Below are positions 16,274-24,344 of a stretch of DNA of 64,000 nt, piece by piece. Both the position numbers and the translations under genes were made by a program. The notes under the pieces were generated by a model. The model saw only the letters and a list, made by a program, of their open reading frames with translations, ran no database searches and was not told the origin of the DNA. This DNA comes from Paraburkholderia tropica (GTDB taxonomy: Bacteria > Pseudomonadota > Gammaproteobacteria > Burkholderiales > Burkholderiaceae), in the NCBI RefSeq assembly GCF_900109265.1, contig NZ_FNZM01000007.1, forward strand, positions 186,001 through 250,000, given 5' to 3'. Position 1 is the first letter of the stretch, and each line of letters starts with the position of its first letter.

Positions 16274-16934
16274 AGCCGGAACCGCGAACGGTATGAATGA
16301 TGGGCGCCGATCCCGTTGGGTCGAGTTTTCTTCTCAGGCGGCTGATATGCACGTCGATCACATTGGTGCGCTCGCCGACACGGTAATTCCAGACCGCTTC
16401 GAACAGCATCGTGCGGCTGATCACCTGGCCTTCGCGACGAATCATATATTCGAGAATCCGGTATTCGCGCGGCAGCAATTCAACTTCCTTGCCTGCGTAC
16501 ACGACGCTACGGCTCACCAGATCGACGTTCAGCGCTCCGACGCGATACGCCTGCTCCTGGCTGGCGGTTTGCGAGCGTCGCACCAGAGAATCGAGCCGTG
16601 CAGTCAGTTCGATATATTCAAAAGGCTTCACGAGATAATCGTCGCCGCCTGCGCGCAATCCCTTCACGCGTTCGTCGACCGTCGACAGGGCGCTGAGGAT
16701 CAACACGGGCGTGGTCGATCCCGCCTCTCGCAGCGTGCCGAGCACGTCGAGCCCCTCCATGCCGCCGGGCAGCATCCGGTCGAGAATGATCGCATCCAGC
16801 TGGCGCGAAGTCGCCTGTGCGAGTCCATCCGCGCCGGTTGTCGCGATTTCGACCGCATATCCGGCATCCTCCAGGGCGACCTGGATTTCGTGGCGTGTTT
16901 TCGCGTCGTCCTCGACGACGAGTACTGTTGGCAT
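16251..16934 (-). CDS. OmpR-family response regulator
   Basis: 227 residues. A receiver domain with acidic pocket E8-D9-D10, phosphoacceptor D52 in AIILDRMLP, and the conserved Lys in YLVKPFEY is joined to an OmpR winged-helix domain (LLPREYRILEYMI, TNVIDVHISRLRRKL, GSGYVL). It is the first gene of the two-component operon; the kinase starts inside its last codons. The likely target is the divergent region it shares with the TonB receptor gene. Confidence 0.93.
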   Translation of the reverse strand: MPTVLVVEDDAKTRHEIQVALEDAGYAVEIATTGADGLAQATSRQLDAIILDRMLPGGMEGLDVLGTLREAGSTTPVLILSALSTVDERVKGLRAGGDDYLVKPFEYIELTARLDSLVRRSQTASQEQAYRVGALNVDLVSRSVVYAGKEVELLPREYRILEYMIRREGQVISRTMLFEAVWNYRVGERTNVIDVHISRLRRKLDPTGSAPIIHTVRGSGYVLRAPD

Positions 16935-17476
16935 AGCGATAACTCTTCAAAAATTCAGCAGACAGGCCCCGAAAAGCCCCCTCAAACATTAAATAAAGTT
17001 CATTAAACGCGGTTCATCTCATTGATTTTGCGAAGGAATTGCCAAATCTGAATTTTTAAAGTATAAATACGAACCATTCTCATTTTAGCAGCGAGCAGGC
17101 CTCCATGACAGCCCGAGCCAGGGCTCGCGACCAACGCGCCGGACGCACTGCCGGGCGCTGTCGTTGCGCATGTGTCGCTATGTCGACAGACAGGATGATT
17201 AGCATTCCTACTATAAATGGCAGCGCCTACACGGTGAGGATCGAGCAAAATCCTCAAGCGTTGGCCGATCTGCATCCCGCGCCTCGCGCTGTGCTCTACG
17301 TCATGTGTGCGTCCGGATAAACATCTACCGCTGGGCCGATAGCCACTTTTCGTGCATACATGAGTGGACATCGCTTCAGTATTCGCCGGATCAAATTAAC
17401 TTCGATGTGTCGCCCCGTTCGAATGCCACCGCATTCGATGGCGCAGCTTTGCGCATTACTTTCTCCTCTCTCCGCC
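16935..17476. other. Divergent region between two-component operon and TonB receptor
   Basis: 540 bases with no credible gene. It contains Fur-like sequences at 17066-17086 and 17193-17207. An AT-rich ACTATAAAT at 17210-17218 could serve as a -10 element for the receptor gene. Confidence 0.4.
17066..17086. promoter_or_regulatory. Partial Fur box
   Basis: The half-site CATTCTCATTT (17075-17085) is identical to one half of the strong Fur box at 35568, while the other half (ATACGAAC) is poor. A second, weaker Fur-like match, GATGATTAGCATT, lies at about 17194-17206. Both are upstream of a TonB receptor gene, where iron control is expected. Confidence 0.45.
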
Positions 17477-19693
17477 ATGAATCGATCTTCCCGCCAAATT
17501 CGTCGCGCCGCCTCGGTCCGGCAACGCTCCGCCTTGAAACGACGCCGCTCCATTGCGGTCGCGCTGACCGTGGTCGCTTATGGCGGTCTCGCCGATTCCC
17601 GCGCATGTGCGGCTGAGCCGGTCGCGGCTTCCAGTGCGCCTGCATCGGCGTCCGCTGCTGCGAGCGAGCCGGAAAAGGGCGCGACGCTTGCGCCCATCAT
17701 GGTCAAGACGGCGAAAGAGCCGGCGGCGAGCCCTTACGCGCCGAAGACCGTGCAGACGGGCCAATATCGCGGACTCGATGCGCTCGACGTGCCGGCTACC
17801 GTGAGCGTCGTGACGAGCGATGTGTTGAAAGCACAAGCTGCAACGGGGCTCTACGACGCGCTGCGCAATGTCGCGGGCGTCACGCGCCAACAGTTGAGCG
17901 GCATTTCGTATGACCAGCTTTCGATTCGCGGTATTGCGCTCGACAATCGTCAGAGCTATTACCTCGACGGCGTGCTGCCGATCGACAACAACATCTGGAT
18001 GCCGATGGAGGACAAGGAGCGCGTCGAAGTGCTGAAGGGCGCTTCGGCGTTGTATTACGGCTTCGCGGTGCCGGCCGGCATCGTCAATATGGTGATGAAA
18101 CGCGCGGGCGATACGCCGGTGACGTCGGCGTCGATGCTGGTCGATTCGCACGGCTCGGTGGGCGCGCATGTCGATATTGCGCGACGCTTTGGTGCGGATA
18201 AACAGTTTGGCATTCGCGTCAACGCAATGGCAGAGCACGTCGAGACGCCGATCAGCGGCGACCGCGGCTATCGCATGTTCGAAAGCGTTGCGCTCGACTG
18301 GAAGCCGACGAACCGCTTGACGTTCAAGTACGACCTCGAGCACATCGATCAGCGTGTGGTCGAGCAGGCCGGGATTACACCGCTTACCGCCGTCAATGGC
18401 GTTATCACGCTGCCCTCGCTACCCGACGCGTCGAAATTGCTGGTGCCGAATGACAAGCCCACGACATCGACTGCGATCGCACAGATCCTGCGCGCCGACT
18501 ATCTCATCAACGACAACTGGAGCGCGAACGTTTCGATTGGTCAGTCGATCACGCAACGCAATCGCTGGCTGTGGATTTTCCAGAAGTACAACGTCGATAC
18601 GGGCACAGGCCAATTGCAGGGCAGCAAGCAGAATGGTCAGTTCTATGAAAACAAGAACGTGCGCGCGGAAATCAACGGCCTCTTCAACACCGGGCCTTTC
18701 ACGCACGACGTCACGTTCGGCGTCAACGAAAACTGGTTATTCCAGCCGAATTTCACGACGTACTATTACACCGCGACGCAGAACCTGTATGAGCCGATCA
18801 GTATCACCAGTTTGACGGCGGGCTCGTCGAAGGCCTTTTACGCACAGCACATCAGCAATCAGGGTGTGTATCTTTTCGATCGCATTGGCCTGACGAAGAA
18901 CCTCGATTTTACGGCGGGCGTGCGTTATTCGTCGTATCACGCTACGCAGGCGTATACCGTCACGCAGGATGTGAATCACACGTCGCCTTCAGCGAGCATC
19001 GTGTACAAGATCACGCCGAAAACGAGCGTTTACGCGAGCTATATCGAAGGGTTGGAGTCGGCCGGTAGCGCCCCGGCGACGGCGACAAACGCGTATCAGG
19101 TCCTGCCGGCGGCGGTGAGCAAACAGGTGGAAGTGGGCGTGAGGCATCGATTCAACAATGGCGCGCTCGCGTCGATCGCCGCGTTCCAGATTCGTCAGCC
19201 GTCCGCGAGCACGGATGCCGACGGCGTCTACGCGCTGAATGGCGTGGGTCGCTATCGCGGCATCGAGTTCTCGTATCAGGGCGATATCACGCGAGATCTT
19301 TCGATCGTCACGACCGGCATGTGGCTCGATGCGACGCTCGTCGACAGTACCGATTCCACGACGCTCGGCAAGCGACCGGAAAATACGCCGCGTTATACCG
19401 GCAGCGTATTTCTGAATTATCGCGTACCGCATCTCTATGGATTCTCGATCAACGGCGGCGCCTATTTCGTCGGTCAGCGTCCGATCAACGACGCGAATCA
19501 GGCATATATCCCGGGCTACACGCTGTTCTCTGCGGGCGCTCGCTACGAGACGAGTCTGTTTGGGCGGCACGCCACATTCCAGTTGAACGTCGAGAATGCG
19601 TTCAACAAACACTACTGGGCGTCGGCGGGATCGAGCCAATTGGGCATCGGGCTCGAGCGGACGATTTCTCTGACCTCGACATTCGACTTCTGA
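17477..19693 (+). CDS. TonB-dependent outer-membrane receptor
   Basis: 738 residues from the chosen start (MNRSSRQIRR), with a long basic signal peptide ending near ADSRACA-AEP. The plug domain follows (LDVPATVSVVTSDVLKAQ, LYDALRNVAGVTRQ, SIRGIALDNRQSYYLDGVLP, KERVEVLKGASALYYG), then a 22-stranded barrel ending in a terminal aromatic (SLTSTFDF). The pattern is that of ferric-siderophore receptors (family FhuA/FpvA-like). An upstream ATG at 17360 is less likely because it would bury the signal. A gene for a secreted protein follows after 13 bases. Fur-like sequence upstream suggests iron control. The ligand is unknown. Confidence 0.9.
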   Translation: MNRSSRQIRRAASVRQRSALKRRRSIAVALTVVAYGGLADSRACAAEPVAASSAPASASAAASEPEKGATLAPIMVKTAKEPAASPYAPKTVQTGQYRGLDALDVPATVSVVTSDVLKAQAATGLYDALRNVAGVTRQQLSGISYDQLSIRGIALDNRQSYYLDGVLPIDNNIWMPMEDKERVEVLKGASALYYGFAVPAGIVNMVMKRAGDTPVTSASMLVDSHGSVGAHVDIARRFGADKQFGIRVNAMAEHVETPISGDRGYRMFESVALDWKPTNRLTFKYDLEHIDQRVVEQAGITPLTAVNGVITLPSLPDASKLLVPNDKPTTSTAIAQILRADYLINDNWSANVSIGQSITQRNRWLWIFQKYNVDTGTGQLQGSKQNGQFYENKNVRAEINGLFNTGPFTHDVTFGVNENWLFQPNFTTYYYTATQNLYEPISITSLTAGSSKAFYAQHISNQGVYLFDRIGLTKNLDFTAGVRYSSYHATQAYTVTQDVNHTSPSASIVYKITPKTSVYASYIEGLESAGSAPATATNAYQVLPAAVSKQVEVGVRHRFNNGALASIAAFQIRQPSASTDADGVYALNGVGRYRGIEFSYQGDITRDLSIVTTGMWLDATLVDSTDSTTLGKRPENTPRYTGSVFLNYRVPHLYGFSINGGAYFVGQRPINDANQAYIPGYTLFSAGARYETSLFGRHATFQLNVENAFNKHYWASAGSSQLGIGLERTISLTSTFDF

Positions 19694-19706
19694 TAGGACG
19701 GCGACC

Positions 19707-20516
19707 ATGAATGTGAATTTTCCATTGAGTTCGGACCGCGCTGTTGCGCACACATCGCGTCGTGTGCTGCGGCGCGCCGCCTCGCTATTGACCGCGTTGA
19801 TCGCATTCAGCGCCGCGGGAATGGCTAGCGCCGCTGCGCCCCATGCAACGGGCGCGAGCGGTGACACGGTCACGGCCAACAAGCATGTGCTTTACGTTAC
19901 TCGACTGGATCATCGCGATCGTGAAGAGGACGACAAGGTGATCGCGCATCTGGAGCAACGCGGGATGATCGTCAAACTGGTCAACGAAGACGCGCCGGTT
20001 TCGGCTGCGAAGGGCGAAGACCTCGTCATCATTTCGTCAGTGGTGAGTGCGCGCGATATGGTCGGAACGCCGTTTCGCGATGTCGCGGTGCCCATTTTGA
20101 CGTGGGAATCGGATCTGTTCGATTCGCTGCGCTTCACCGGTCAGAAGAAAGGCGAGGACTTCGGCGAGGTCGCGAAGGAGCATTACGTGAATGTGGTGAA
20201 TGCGCCGAGTCCGCTCGCAGGCGGCGTGCCGGCGGGTAAGCGTTGGGTTTATCCGCGCGACGATGAAATGGGTTGGGGCAAACCGGGGCCGGGCGCCACA
20301 ATCATTGCGACGATCGCCGGCGAGCCGACGCATGCCGTGGTGTTCGCGTACGAGAAGGGCGCAACGATGGATTACGATTTCATTGCACCCGCACGCCGCG
20401 TTGCACTGTTTCTTGGCAACCGGTCATTCGAGAAACTCAGCGCGGACGGCAACGCTATTTTCGATGCGGCTGTGAACTGGGCCGTCAGTTCATCGGCCGC
20501 GGCGGAGTGTCCGTAA
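19707..20516 (+). CDS. Secreted protein of unknown function in operon with TonB receptor
   Basis: 269 residues with a signal peptide (ASLLTALIAFSAAGMASAAAP). The mature part starts with VLYVTRLDHRDREEDDKVIAHLEQRGMIVKLV and DLVIISSVVSARDMVGTPFRDVAVPILTWESDLFD. This alternating strand/helix layout resembles a small flavodoxin/ThuA-like domain that I recall as an accessory module in secreted sugar-binding or PQQ proteins; I cannot name a family with certainty. It begins 13 bases after the TonB receptor stop and has an AGGA ribosome site, so they are surely cotranscribed. It may capture or process the receptor's ligand in the periplasm. Confidence 0.75.
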   Translation: MNVNFPLSSDRAVAHTSRRVLRRAASLLTALIAFSAAGMASAAAPHATGASGDTVTANKHVLYVTRLDHRDREEDDKVIAHLEQRGMIVKLVNEDAPVSAAKGEDLVIISSVVSARDMVGTPFRDVAVPILTWESDLFDSLRFTGQKKGEDFGEVAKEHYVNVVNAPSPLAGGVPAGKRWVYPRDDEMGWGKPGPGATIIATIAGEPTHAVVFAYEKGATMDYDFIAPARRVALFLGNRSFEKLSADGNAIFDAAVNWAVSSSAAAECP

Positions 20517-20552
20517 GCAGGTCATCGTGCCGCGATCGCGCGGGGAACGTCC

Positions 20553-20596
20553 GAGGCGGGTCGTGCGTGAAATCGAGCACGCGTGTTTCCCGCCTC
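20553..20596. terminator. Hairpin between convergent genes
   Basis: GAGGCGGG and CCCGCCTC pair as a perfect 8-bp stem around a 28-base loop that contains GTGCG/CGCAC-like inner pairing. It fills the gap between two convergent genes. No T-run, so confidence is limited. Confidence 0.4.
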
Positions 20597-20597
20597 A

Positions 20598-21503
20598 TTA
20601 GCCGCGCTCTGCGAGCGCGCTATTCCATTGTCCGTCTTTCACGATATCCATCACCGCCGCCATATGCGAAGACGCCGACATCTTCACGATGCTCGGATAA
20701 AACGCAGCGAATGTGGACGAGATGGGAAACACGCGGCAATGCTTCCATTTTTCCTGATCGACCTCCGAGGCCGGCAGGATACTCGCGCAATCGAGCCCGG
20801 TCTCGATCCAGTCGAGAATAACCGACGGCTGCGATACCGACATGACCGCCTTCAGTTCGCCACTCGCGCGTTCGAGCCGGTCTTTCACCAGTTCATAAAT
20901 CCCCGGACCTTCACCGCGACGCAACAGCATCAGCGGAAATTTCGCGATTTCGCACAGCGATAGTGCACGATCGGGAAGATCTTTTGCCAGCGTGGGCGTC
21001 ATGACCGCGGCGGCGCTTATCGGCTGGAAATTGAGGCAGTCGTAGCCACTCGGGTTCGACGGTTTCTGGATCAGCGCGACGTCGATCAGCCCGTTGCGCA
21101 ACAGCATTTCGATGTAGCTGGAGTCGGAGACCGTGAGGCGAATGTGAATGTCGGGGTGACGGTGGTGGATTTCCAGAATCAGTGATTGAAAGAAGCGCTG
21201 GTAGAGATGGGATACGCCGATACGGAGTGTCTGCGTTTCCGTCTTCGAGATGATGATGGTTTCGCGCGTGGCGTTGTCCACGCTCTGAAGAATCTCGCAG
21301 GCCCGGCGGTAGAGATGTAGCCCGGCGGGCGTGGCCTCGATGTGCCGGATGCCCCGCAAAAACAGCAGCGCCCCAATTTCCTCTTCCAGCTCGCTGAGCC
21401 GCTTGCTGAGCGCGGGCTGAGCGATATTCAAGAATCGTGCTGCCTTTGAAACATTTCCCTGCTCAATAACGGCACAGAAATAACGCAATCGCTTTAGGTC
21501 CAT
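20598..21503 (-). CDS. LysR-type regulator, divergent from ubiX
   Basis: 301 residues: winged helix-turn-helix at 1-60 (GNVSKAARFLNIAQPALSKRLSELEEEIGALLFLR), then a LysR effector domain (LRIGVSHLYQRFFQSLILEIHHRHPDIHIRLTV). It is divergent from the ubiX-DUF554 genes across 438 bases that contain the perfect palindrome TGATTCGAATCA (21548-21559), which may be its operator. By position it should respond to a substrate of the UbiX/UbiD system, perhaps an aromatic acid; nothing in the sequence names the effector. Confidence 0.9.
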   Translation of the reverse strand: MDLKRLRYFCAVIEQGNVSKAARFLNIAQPALSKRLSELEEEIGALLFLRGIRHIEATPAGLHLYRRACEILQSVDNATRETIIISKTETQTLRIGVSHLYQRFFQSLILEIHHRHPDIHIRLTVSDSSYIEMLLRNGLIDVALIQKPSNPSGYDCLNFQPISAAAVMTPTLAKDLPDRALSLCEIAKFPLMLLRRGEGPGIYELVKDRLERASGELKAVMSVSQPSVILDWIETGLDCASILPASEVDQEKWKHCRVFPISSTFAAFYPSIVKMSASSHMAAVMDIVKDGQWNSALAERG

Positions 21504-21941
21504 ATTCCCTCCGCGGCCGATTCTAACAAATTGGGATCAGCAATTTCTGATTCGAATCAAATTCATCGGGCATATATTTTTTTGCTTAATGTGCCATATC
21601 GAAACGGTAATTTTGGCATCGGCCGTTGTTGCCTATATTGGCTCCGGGATAAAAATTTGGCTTACGAAACGTTCCACGAAGCAATCGAATCGATCGCCAC
21701 GCCGGACGAAACGCCTGTGCAGACAGGCCTTTCTCCTGGCAGCGGGCGCCATGGGAACCGTGTGAATAAAGCGTCGAGCCAAAAGGAAATAAATATTGCG
21801 TAATGAAAATCAGGTGTGGTTAATCGTCGCATTTCTGAATGGGGAAGTGCAGAAGCGAAGAGCGTAAAGGTAGCGACGAATGAGTGTGATGAAACAATCA
21901 GGCGCCGCAATTCGGTTTAAAGGTTTAAATGGAGGACTGGC
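21504..21941. other. Divergent control region of LysR and ubiX
   Basis: 438 bases, AT-richer than the surroundings (for example CATATATTTTTTTGC near 21571), with no credible gene. It holds the palindrome at 21548-21559 and must contain the promoters of both the LysR gene and the ubiX-DUF554 unit. Confidence 0.5.
21548..21559. promoter_or_regulatory. Candidate LysR operator TGATTCGAATCA
   Basis: A perfect 12-bp palindrome 45 bases upstream of the LysR start codon. The 10-bp core GATTCGAATC occurs again at 35035-35044 upstream of the second porin gene, raising the possibility of a shared regulator. Unproven. Confidence 0.45.
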
Positions 21942-22514
21942 ATGATGCGCCAGCGAATCATTGTCGGTATCAGTGGGGCTACGGGGTTTCAGTACGGCGT
22001 CAAGGCGCTGCAGTTACTGCGCGGCATGAATGTGGAAGTGCACATGGTCATGTCGCGTGGCGCCGAATTGACGCGCGAGCTGGAAACCGACTATTCCCGC
22101 GAGGAAGTTCTGGAACTTGCCGACGTCGTCCACCCGATCACCAATCTCGGCGCTTCGATCTCCAGCGGCTCGTTTCGGACCGTGGGCATGCTGGTCGCGC
22201 CCTGTTCAATGCGCTCGCTCGCGTCGATCGCGTCAGCGCAATCCGACAACCTGCTGACCCGCGCCGCCGACGTGGTGCTGAAAGAGCGCCGCCGTCTCGT
22301 GCTGCTGGCGCGCGAAACGCCGCTGAACCTCGCGCACATCGACAACATGCGTCGCGTCACGGAAATGGGCGGCATCATTTTTCCGCCTACGCCGGCGCTC
22401 TATCAGCGACCCACGACGGTGGATCAGATTCTGACCCACACCGTGGGGCGCGCGCTCGATCTATTTGGACTCGAAGTACCCGATTTGCCTCGCTGGGGTG
22501 AATCACACGCTTGA
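21942..22514 (+). CDS. ubiX: UbiX-family flavin prenyltransferase
   Basis: 190-residue flavoprotein that prenylates FMN to make prenylated FMN, the cofactor of UbiD-type decarboxylases. Signatures: [21 protein letters not shown] (FMN phosphate loop), [54 protein letters not shown], and the C-terminal [15 protein letters not shown] motif. The start follows GGAGG with six-base spacing. It shares a cluster with a UbiD gene (27085-28599), its expected client. The DUF554 gene follows 48 bases later. Confidence 0.94.
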   Translation: MMRQRIIVGISGATGFQYGVKALQLLRGMNVEVHMVMSRGAELTRELETDYSREEVLELADVVHPITNLGASISSGSFRTVGMLVAPCSMRSLASIASAQSDNLLTRAADVVLKERRRLVLLARETPLNLAHIDNMRRVTEMGGIIFPPTPALYQRPTTVDQILTHTVGRALDLFGLEVPDLPRWGESHA

Positions 22515-22562
22515 GTGGTCAACAACAAAGCTGATAACTGAAATTTACTTGGGGTAAAGAAC

Positions 22563-23279
22563 ATGCTGATTGGTCCATATTTCAACGGGTCGGCCGTGGT
22601 TGTCGGTGGTTGCGCGGGTGCGTTTTTGGGCACGCGGCTGTCCGAACGTCTGCGTCTCGCATTGCCGCAGACGTTCGGTCTCGCGTCGATGGGGCTGGGC
22701 ATCACGCTGATCATCAAGGTCAAGTTCATGCCGGCCGTCGTGCTCGCATTGATTCTGGGCGCAGCCATCGGTGAAATCATCTATCTGGAGAAGTTCATCG
22801 GCAAACTGGCCGGTTCGACGCGAGGCGTGATCGACCGCTATTTACCGTCGAATTCAGGACTGGGACAAGCCGAATTTACCGAGCGATTCGTGGCCATTCT
22901 CGTCCTGTTCTGCGCGAGCGGAACCGGGATTTTCGGCGCGATGCACGAAGGGATGACCGGCGACCCGTCGATTCTCTACATCAAGACGATTCTTGACCTG
23001 TTCACGTCTGCGATTTTTGCAACGGCACTCGGCTATGCCGTGGCATCGATCGCGATTCCGCAACTCGTGATTCAGCTCTTGCTGGCCGCACTCGCTGCCA
23101 TGATTCTGCCGATGACGACGCCGGACATGATGGCGGACTTCTCGGCGGTTGGCGGCTTGATCATGCTGGCCACGGGCTTCCGTATCTGCGGCGTCAAGGC
23201 ATTCCCGGTCGCGAACATGATTCCCGCGCTTGTGATTGTCATGCCGATTTCGCATCTGTGGGCGCACTTCGTGCACTAA
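22563..23279 (+). CDS. DUF554 (YqgA/YdfK-like) membrane protein
   Basis: 238 residues with about seven hydrophobic segments and the DUF554 family features: GPYFNGSAVVVGGCAGAFLG at the N-terminus, GLGITLIIKVKFMPAVVLALILGAAIGEII, and FASGTGIFGAMHEGMTGD-like CASGTGIFGAMHEGMTGDPSILYIKTILDLFTS in the middle. Function is not established for the family; it is thought to be a transporter-like inner-membrane protein. It lies directly after ubiX and before a bidirectional terminator, so the two genes form one unit. Because of this pairing it may move the substrate or product of the UbiD reaction; that is a guess from position. Confidence 0.85.
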   Translation: MLIGPYFNGSAVVVGGCAGAFLGTRLSERLRLALPQTFGLASMGLGITLIIKVKFMPAVVLALILGAAIGEIIYLEKFIGKLAGSTRGVIDRYLPSNSGLGQAEFTERFVAILVLFCASGTGIFGAMHEGMTGDPSILYIKTILDLFTSAIFATALGYAVASIAIPQLVIQLLLAALAAMILPMTTPDMMADFSAVGGLIMLATGFRICGVKAFPVANMIPALVIVMPISHLWAHFVH

Positions 23280-23305
23280 TCGCCGAATGCGCTTTGCGCG
23301 TCAAA

Positions 23306-23340
23306 TGAAAAACACCGCACTTCAAGTGCGGTGTTTTTCA
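23306..23340. terminator. Bidirectional rho-independent terminator
   Basis: TGAAAAACACCGCACTT (23306-23322) pairs perfectly with 23324-23340, giving a GC-rich stem (ACCGCACTT/AAGTGCGGT) flanked by A5 and T5. It works in both directions between the convergent DUF554 and nrdG genes. Confidence 0.93.
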
Positions 23341-23368
23341 TTTCTCTATTGAAAAAACGATGTTTGAA

Positions 23369-24094
23369 TCAATGCGCGCGCACTTCCACGATCGAGAGCG
23401 ATTGCTGCAATCGAGCGATCGTGGAAGCGGGCGGATAGTCGGCAGGCAGCGGCGCATCGAGCGGACCGCCGGTTTGAACGCCGTCACGCCGGAAAGGCTG
23501 CAATACCAGTTTCGTGATGCCGCGCGCGACGAGTTCGGTCGAAATGGCGACCAGATCGTCCTCGGTGAGCAGCGCGGGGTGGATCGTCGTGCGGCATTCG
23601 AATTCAATACCGCTTTCGACGATGAGATCGAGTGAACGCCGTGCCGCGTCTCCGCTGCGTGCAATCTGCGTGACGTCCGCGTAGCGCTCGAACGGCGCTT
23701 TCACGTCAAAGCCGATCCAGTCGATCAAGGGCAAGCACGCCGCCAGTCGATCCGGATAGCCACCGCCCGTATGCAACGCAACGCGAAAGCCGAGCGCTTT
23801 CACTTCCGCCATCATCGACGGAAGAAAGCGTTCGACCAGCGGTTCGCCGCCGCAAAAGACCACTGCGTCGAGCATCCCTTTGCGGCGTTCGAGCCACGCC
23901 GCGATCGACGGCCATGAGGGCCGATCGGGCGCGCTATTGCGGGTTTGCAGGTGCGGATTGTGGCAATAGTGGCAGCGCCACGGGCAACCCGAGACAAACA
24001 CGACGCACGCGAGTTTGCCCGGGTAATCGCAGCTGGAGAAGCGCACGACGCCGCCGAGCTTCGGCGAAGGTGTCGGCTCGTCGTGATGGCTCAT
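23369..24094 (-). CDS. nrdG: Anaerobic ribonucleotide reductase activase NrdG
   Basis: 241-residue radical-SAM protein that generates the glycyl radical on class III ribonucleotide reductase. The 4Fe-4S cysteines are C37-x3-C41-x2-C44 in SGCPWRCHYCHN; VVFCGGEPL is the SAM-binding GGE motif. It is longer than E. coli NrdG (about 154 residues) and resembles the longer activases seen with ATP-cone-less NrdD. Its start overlaps the stop of the small glycyl-radical gene by four bases (ATGA), so activase and radical-carrying peptide are translationally coupled. Confidence 0.92.
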   Translation of the reverse strand: MSHHDEPTPSPKLGGVVRFSSCDYPGKLACVVFVSGCPWRCHYCHNPHLQTRNSAPDRPSWPSIAAWLERRKGMLDAVVFCGGEPLVERFLPSMMAEVKALGFRVALHTGGGYPDRLAACLPLIDWIGFDVKAPFERYADVTQIARSGDAARRSLDLIVESGIEFECRTTIHPALLTEDDLVAISTELVARGITKLVLQPFRRDGVQTGGPLDAPLPADYPPASTIARLQQSLSIVEVRAH

Positions 24095-24273
24095 GGGCGT
24101 TCGCGGAAGAAGCAGCGTTCGGCGAATTCACCTTGTTTGCCGATGTTGAAGGCGGAAACCGGTCGGTGATAACCCATGACGCGCGTCCAGATCTCGCAGC
24201 GCGTGCGTTCTTCTTCTTTCAGGACCGGCTGCGTCGATGTTGCGTGAAGCGTTGGGAGTTGTTGCTGGAACAT
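24091..24273 (-). CDS. Separate glycyl-radical domain of class III ribonucleotide reductase
   Basis: 60-residue protein. Residues 23-57 (RCEIWTRVMGYHRP...FNIGKQGEFAERCFF) line up with the extreme C-terminus of full-length NrdD, where E. coli has RRVCGYLG then FNAGKQEE; the radical glycine would be G34 in RVMGYHR. The upstream NrdD body stops just after its zinc ribbon and has no glycyl-radical loop of its own. The gene has a strong ribosome site (AAGGAGG, six bases before ATG), lies 71 bases after the nrdD stop and in another frame, and overlaps nrdG by four bases. It is therefore a separately made subunit rather than a frameshifted tail. Family assignment is from motif recall. Confidence 0.85.
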   Translation of the reverse strand: MFQQQLPTLHATSTQPVLKEEERTRCEIWTRVMGYHRPVSAFNIGKQGEFAERCFFRERP

Positions 24274-24344
24274 AATGCCTCCTTGAGGCGTTGAGAAAGC
24301 GGAAAATGGAAGGGCGATATTGAATCGCCGAACGGTGAAATTGT

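Noticed and set aside
24274..24344. Frameshift or sequencing error splitting one nrdD gene
   Set aside because: A 71-base spacer with a strong ribosome site separates the two frames, and the small protein has its own non-homologous N-terminal stretch. Two separately started genes explain it better.
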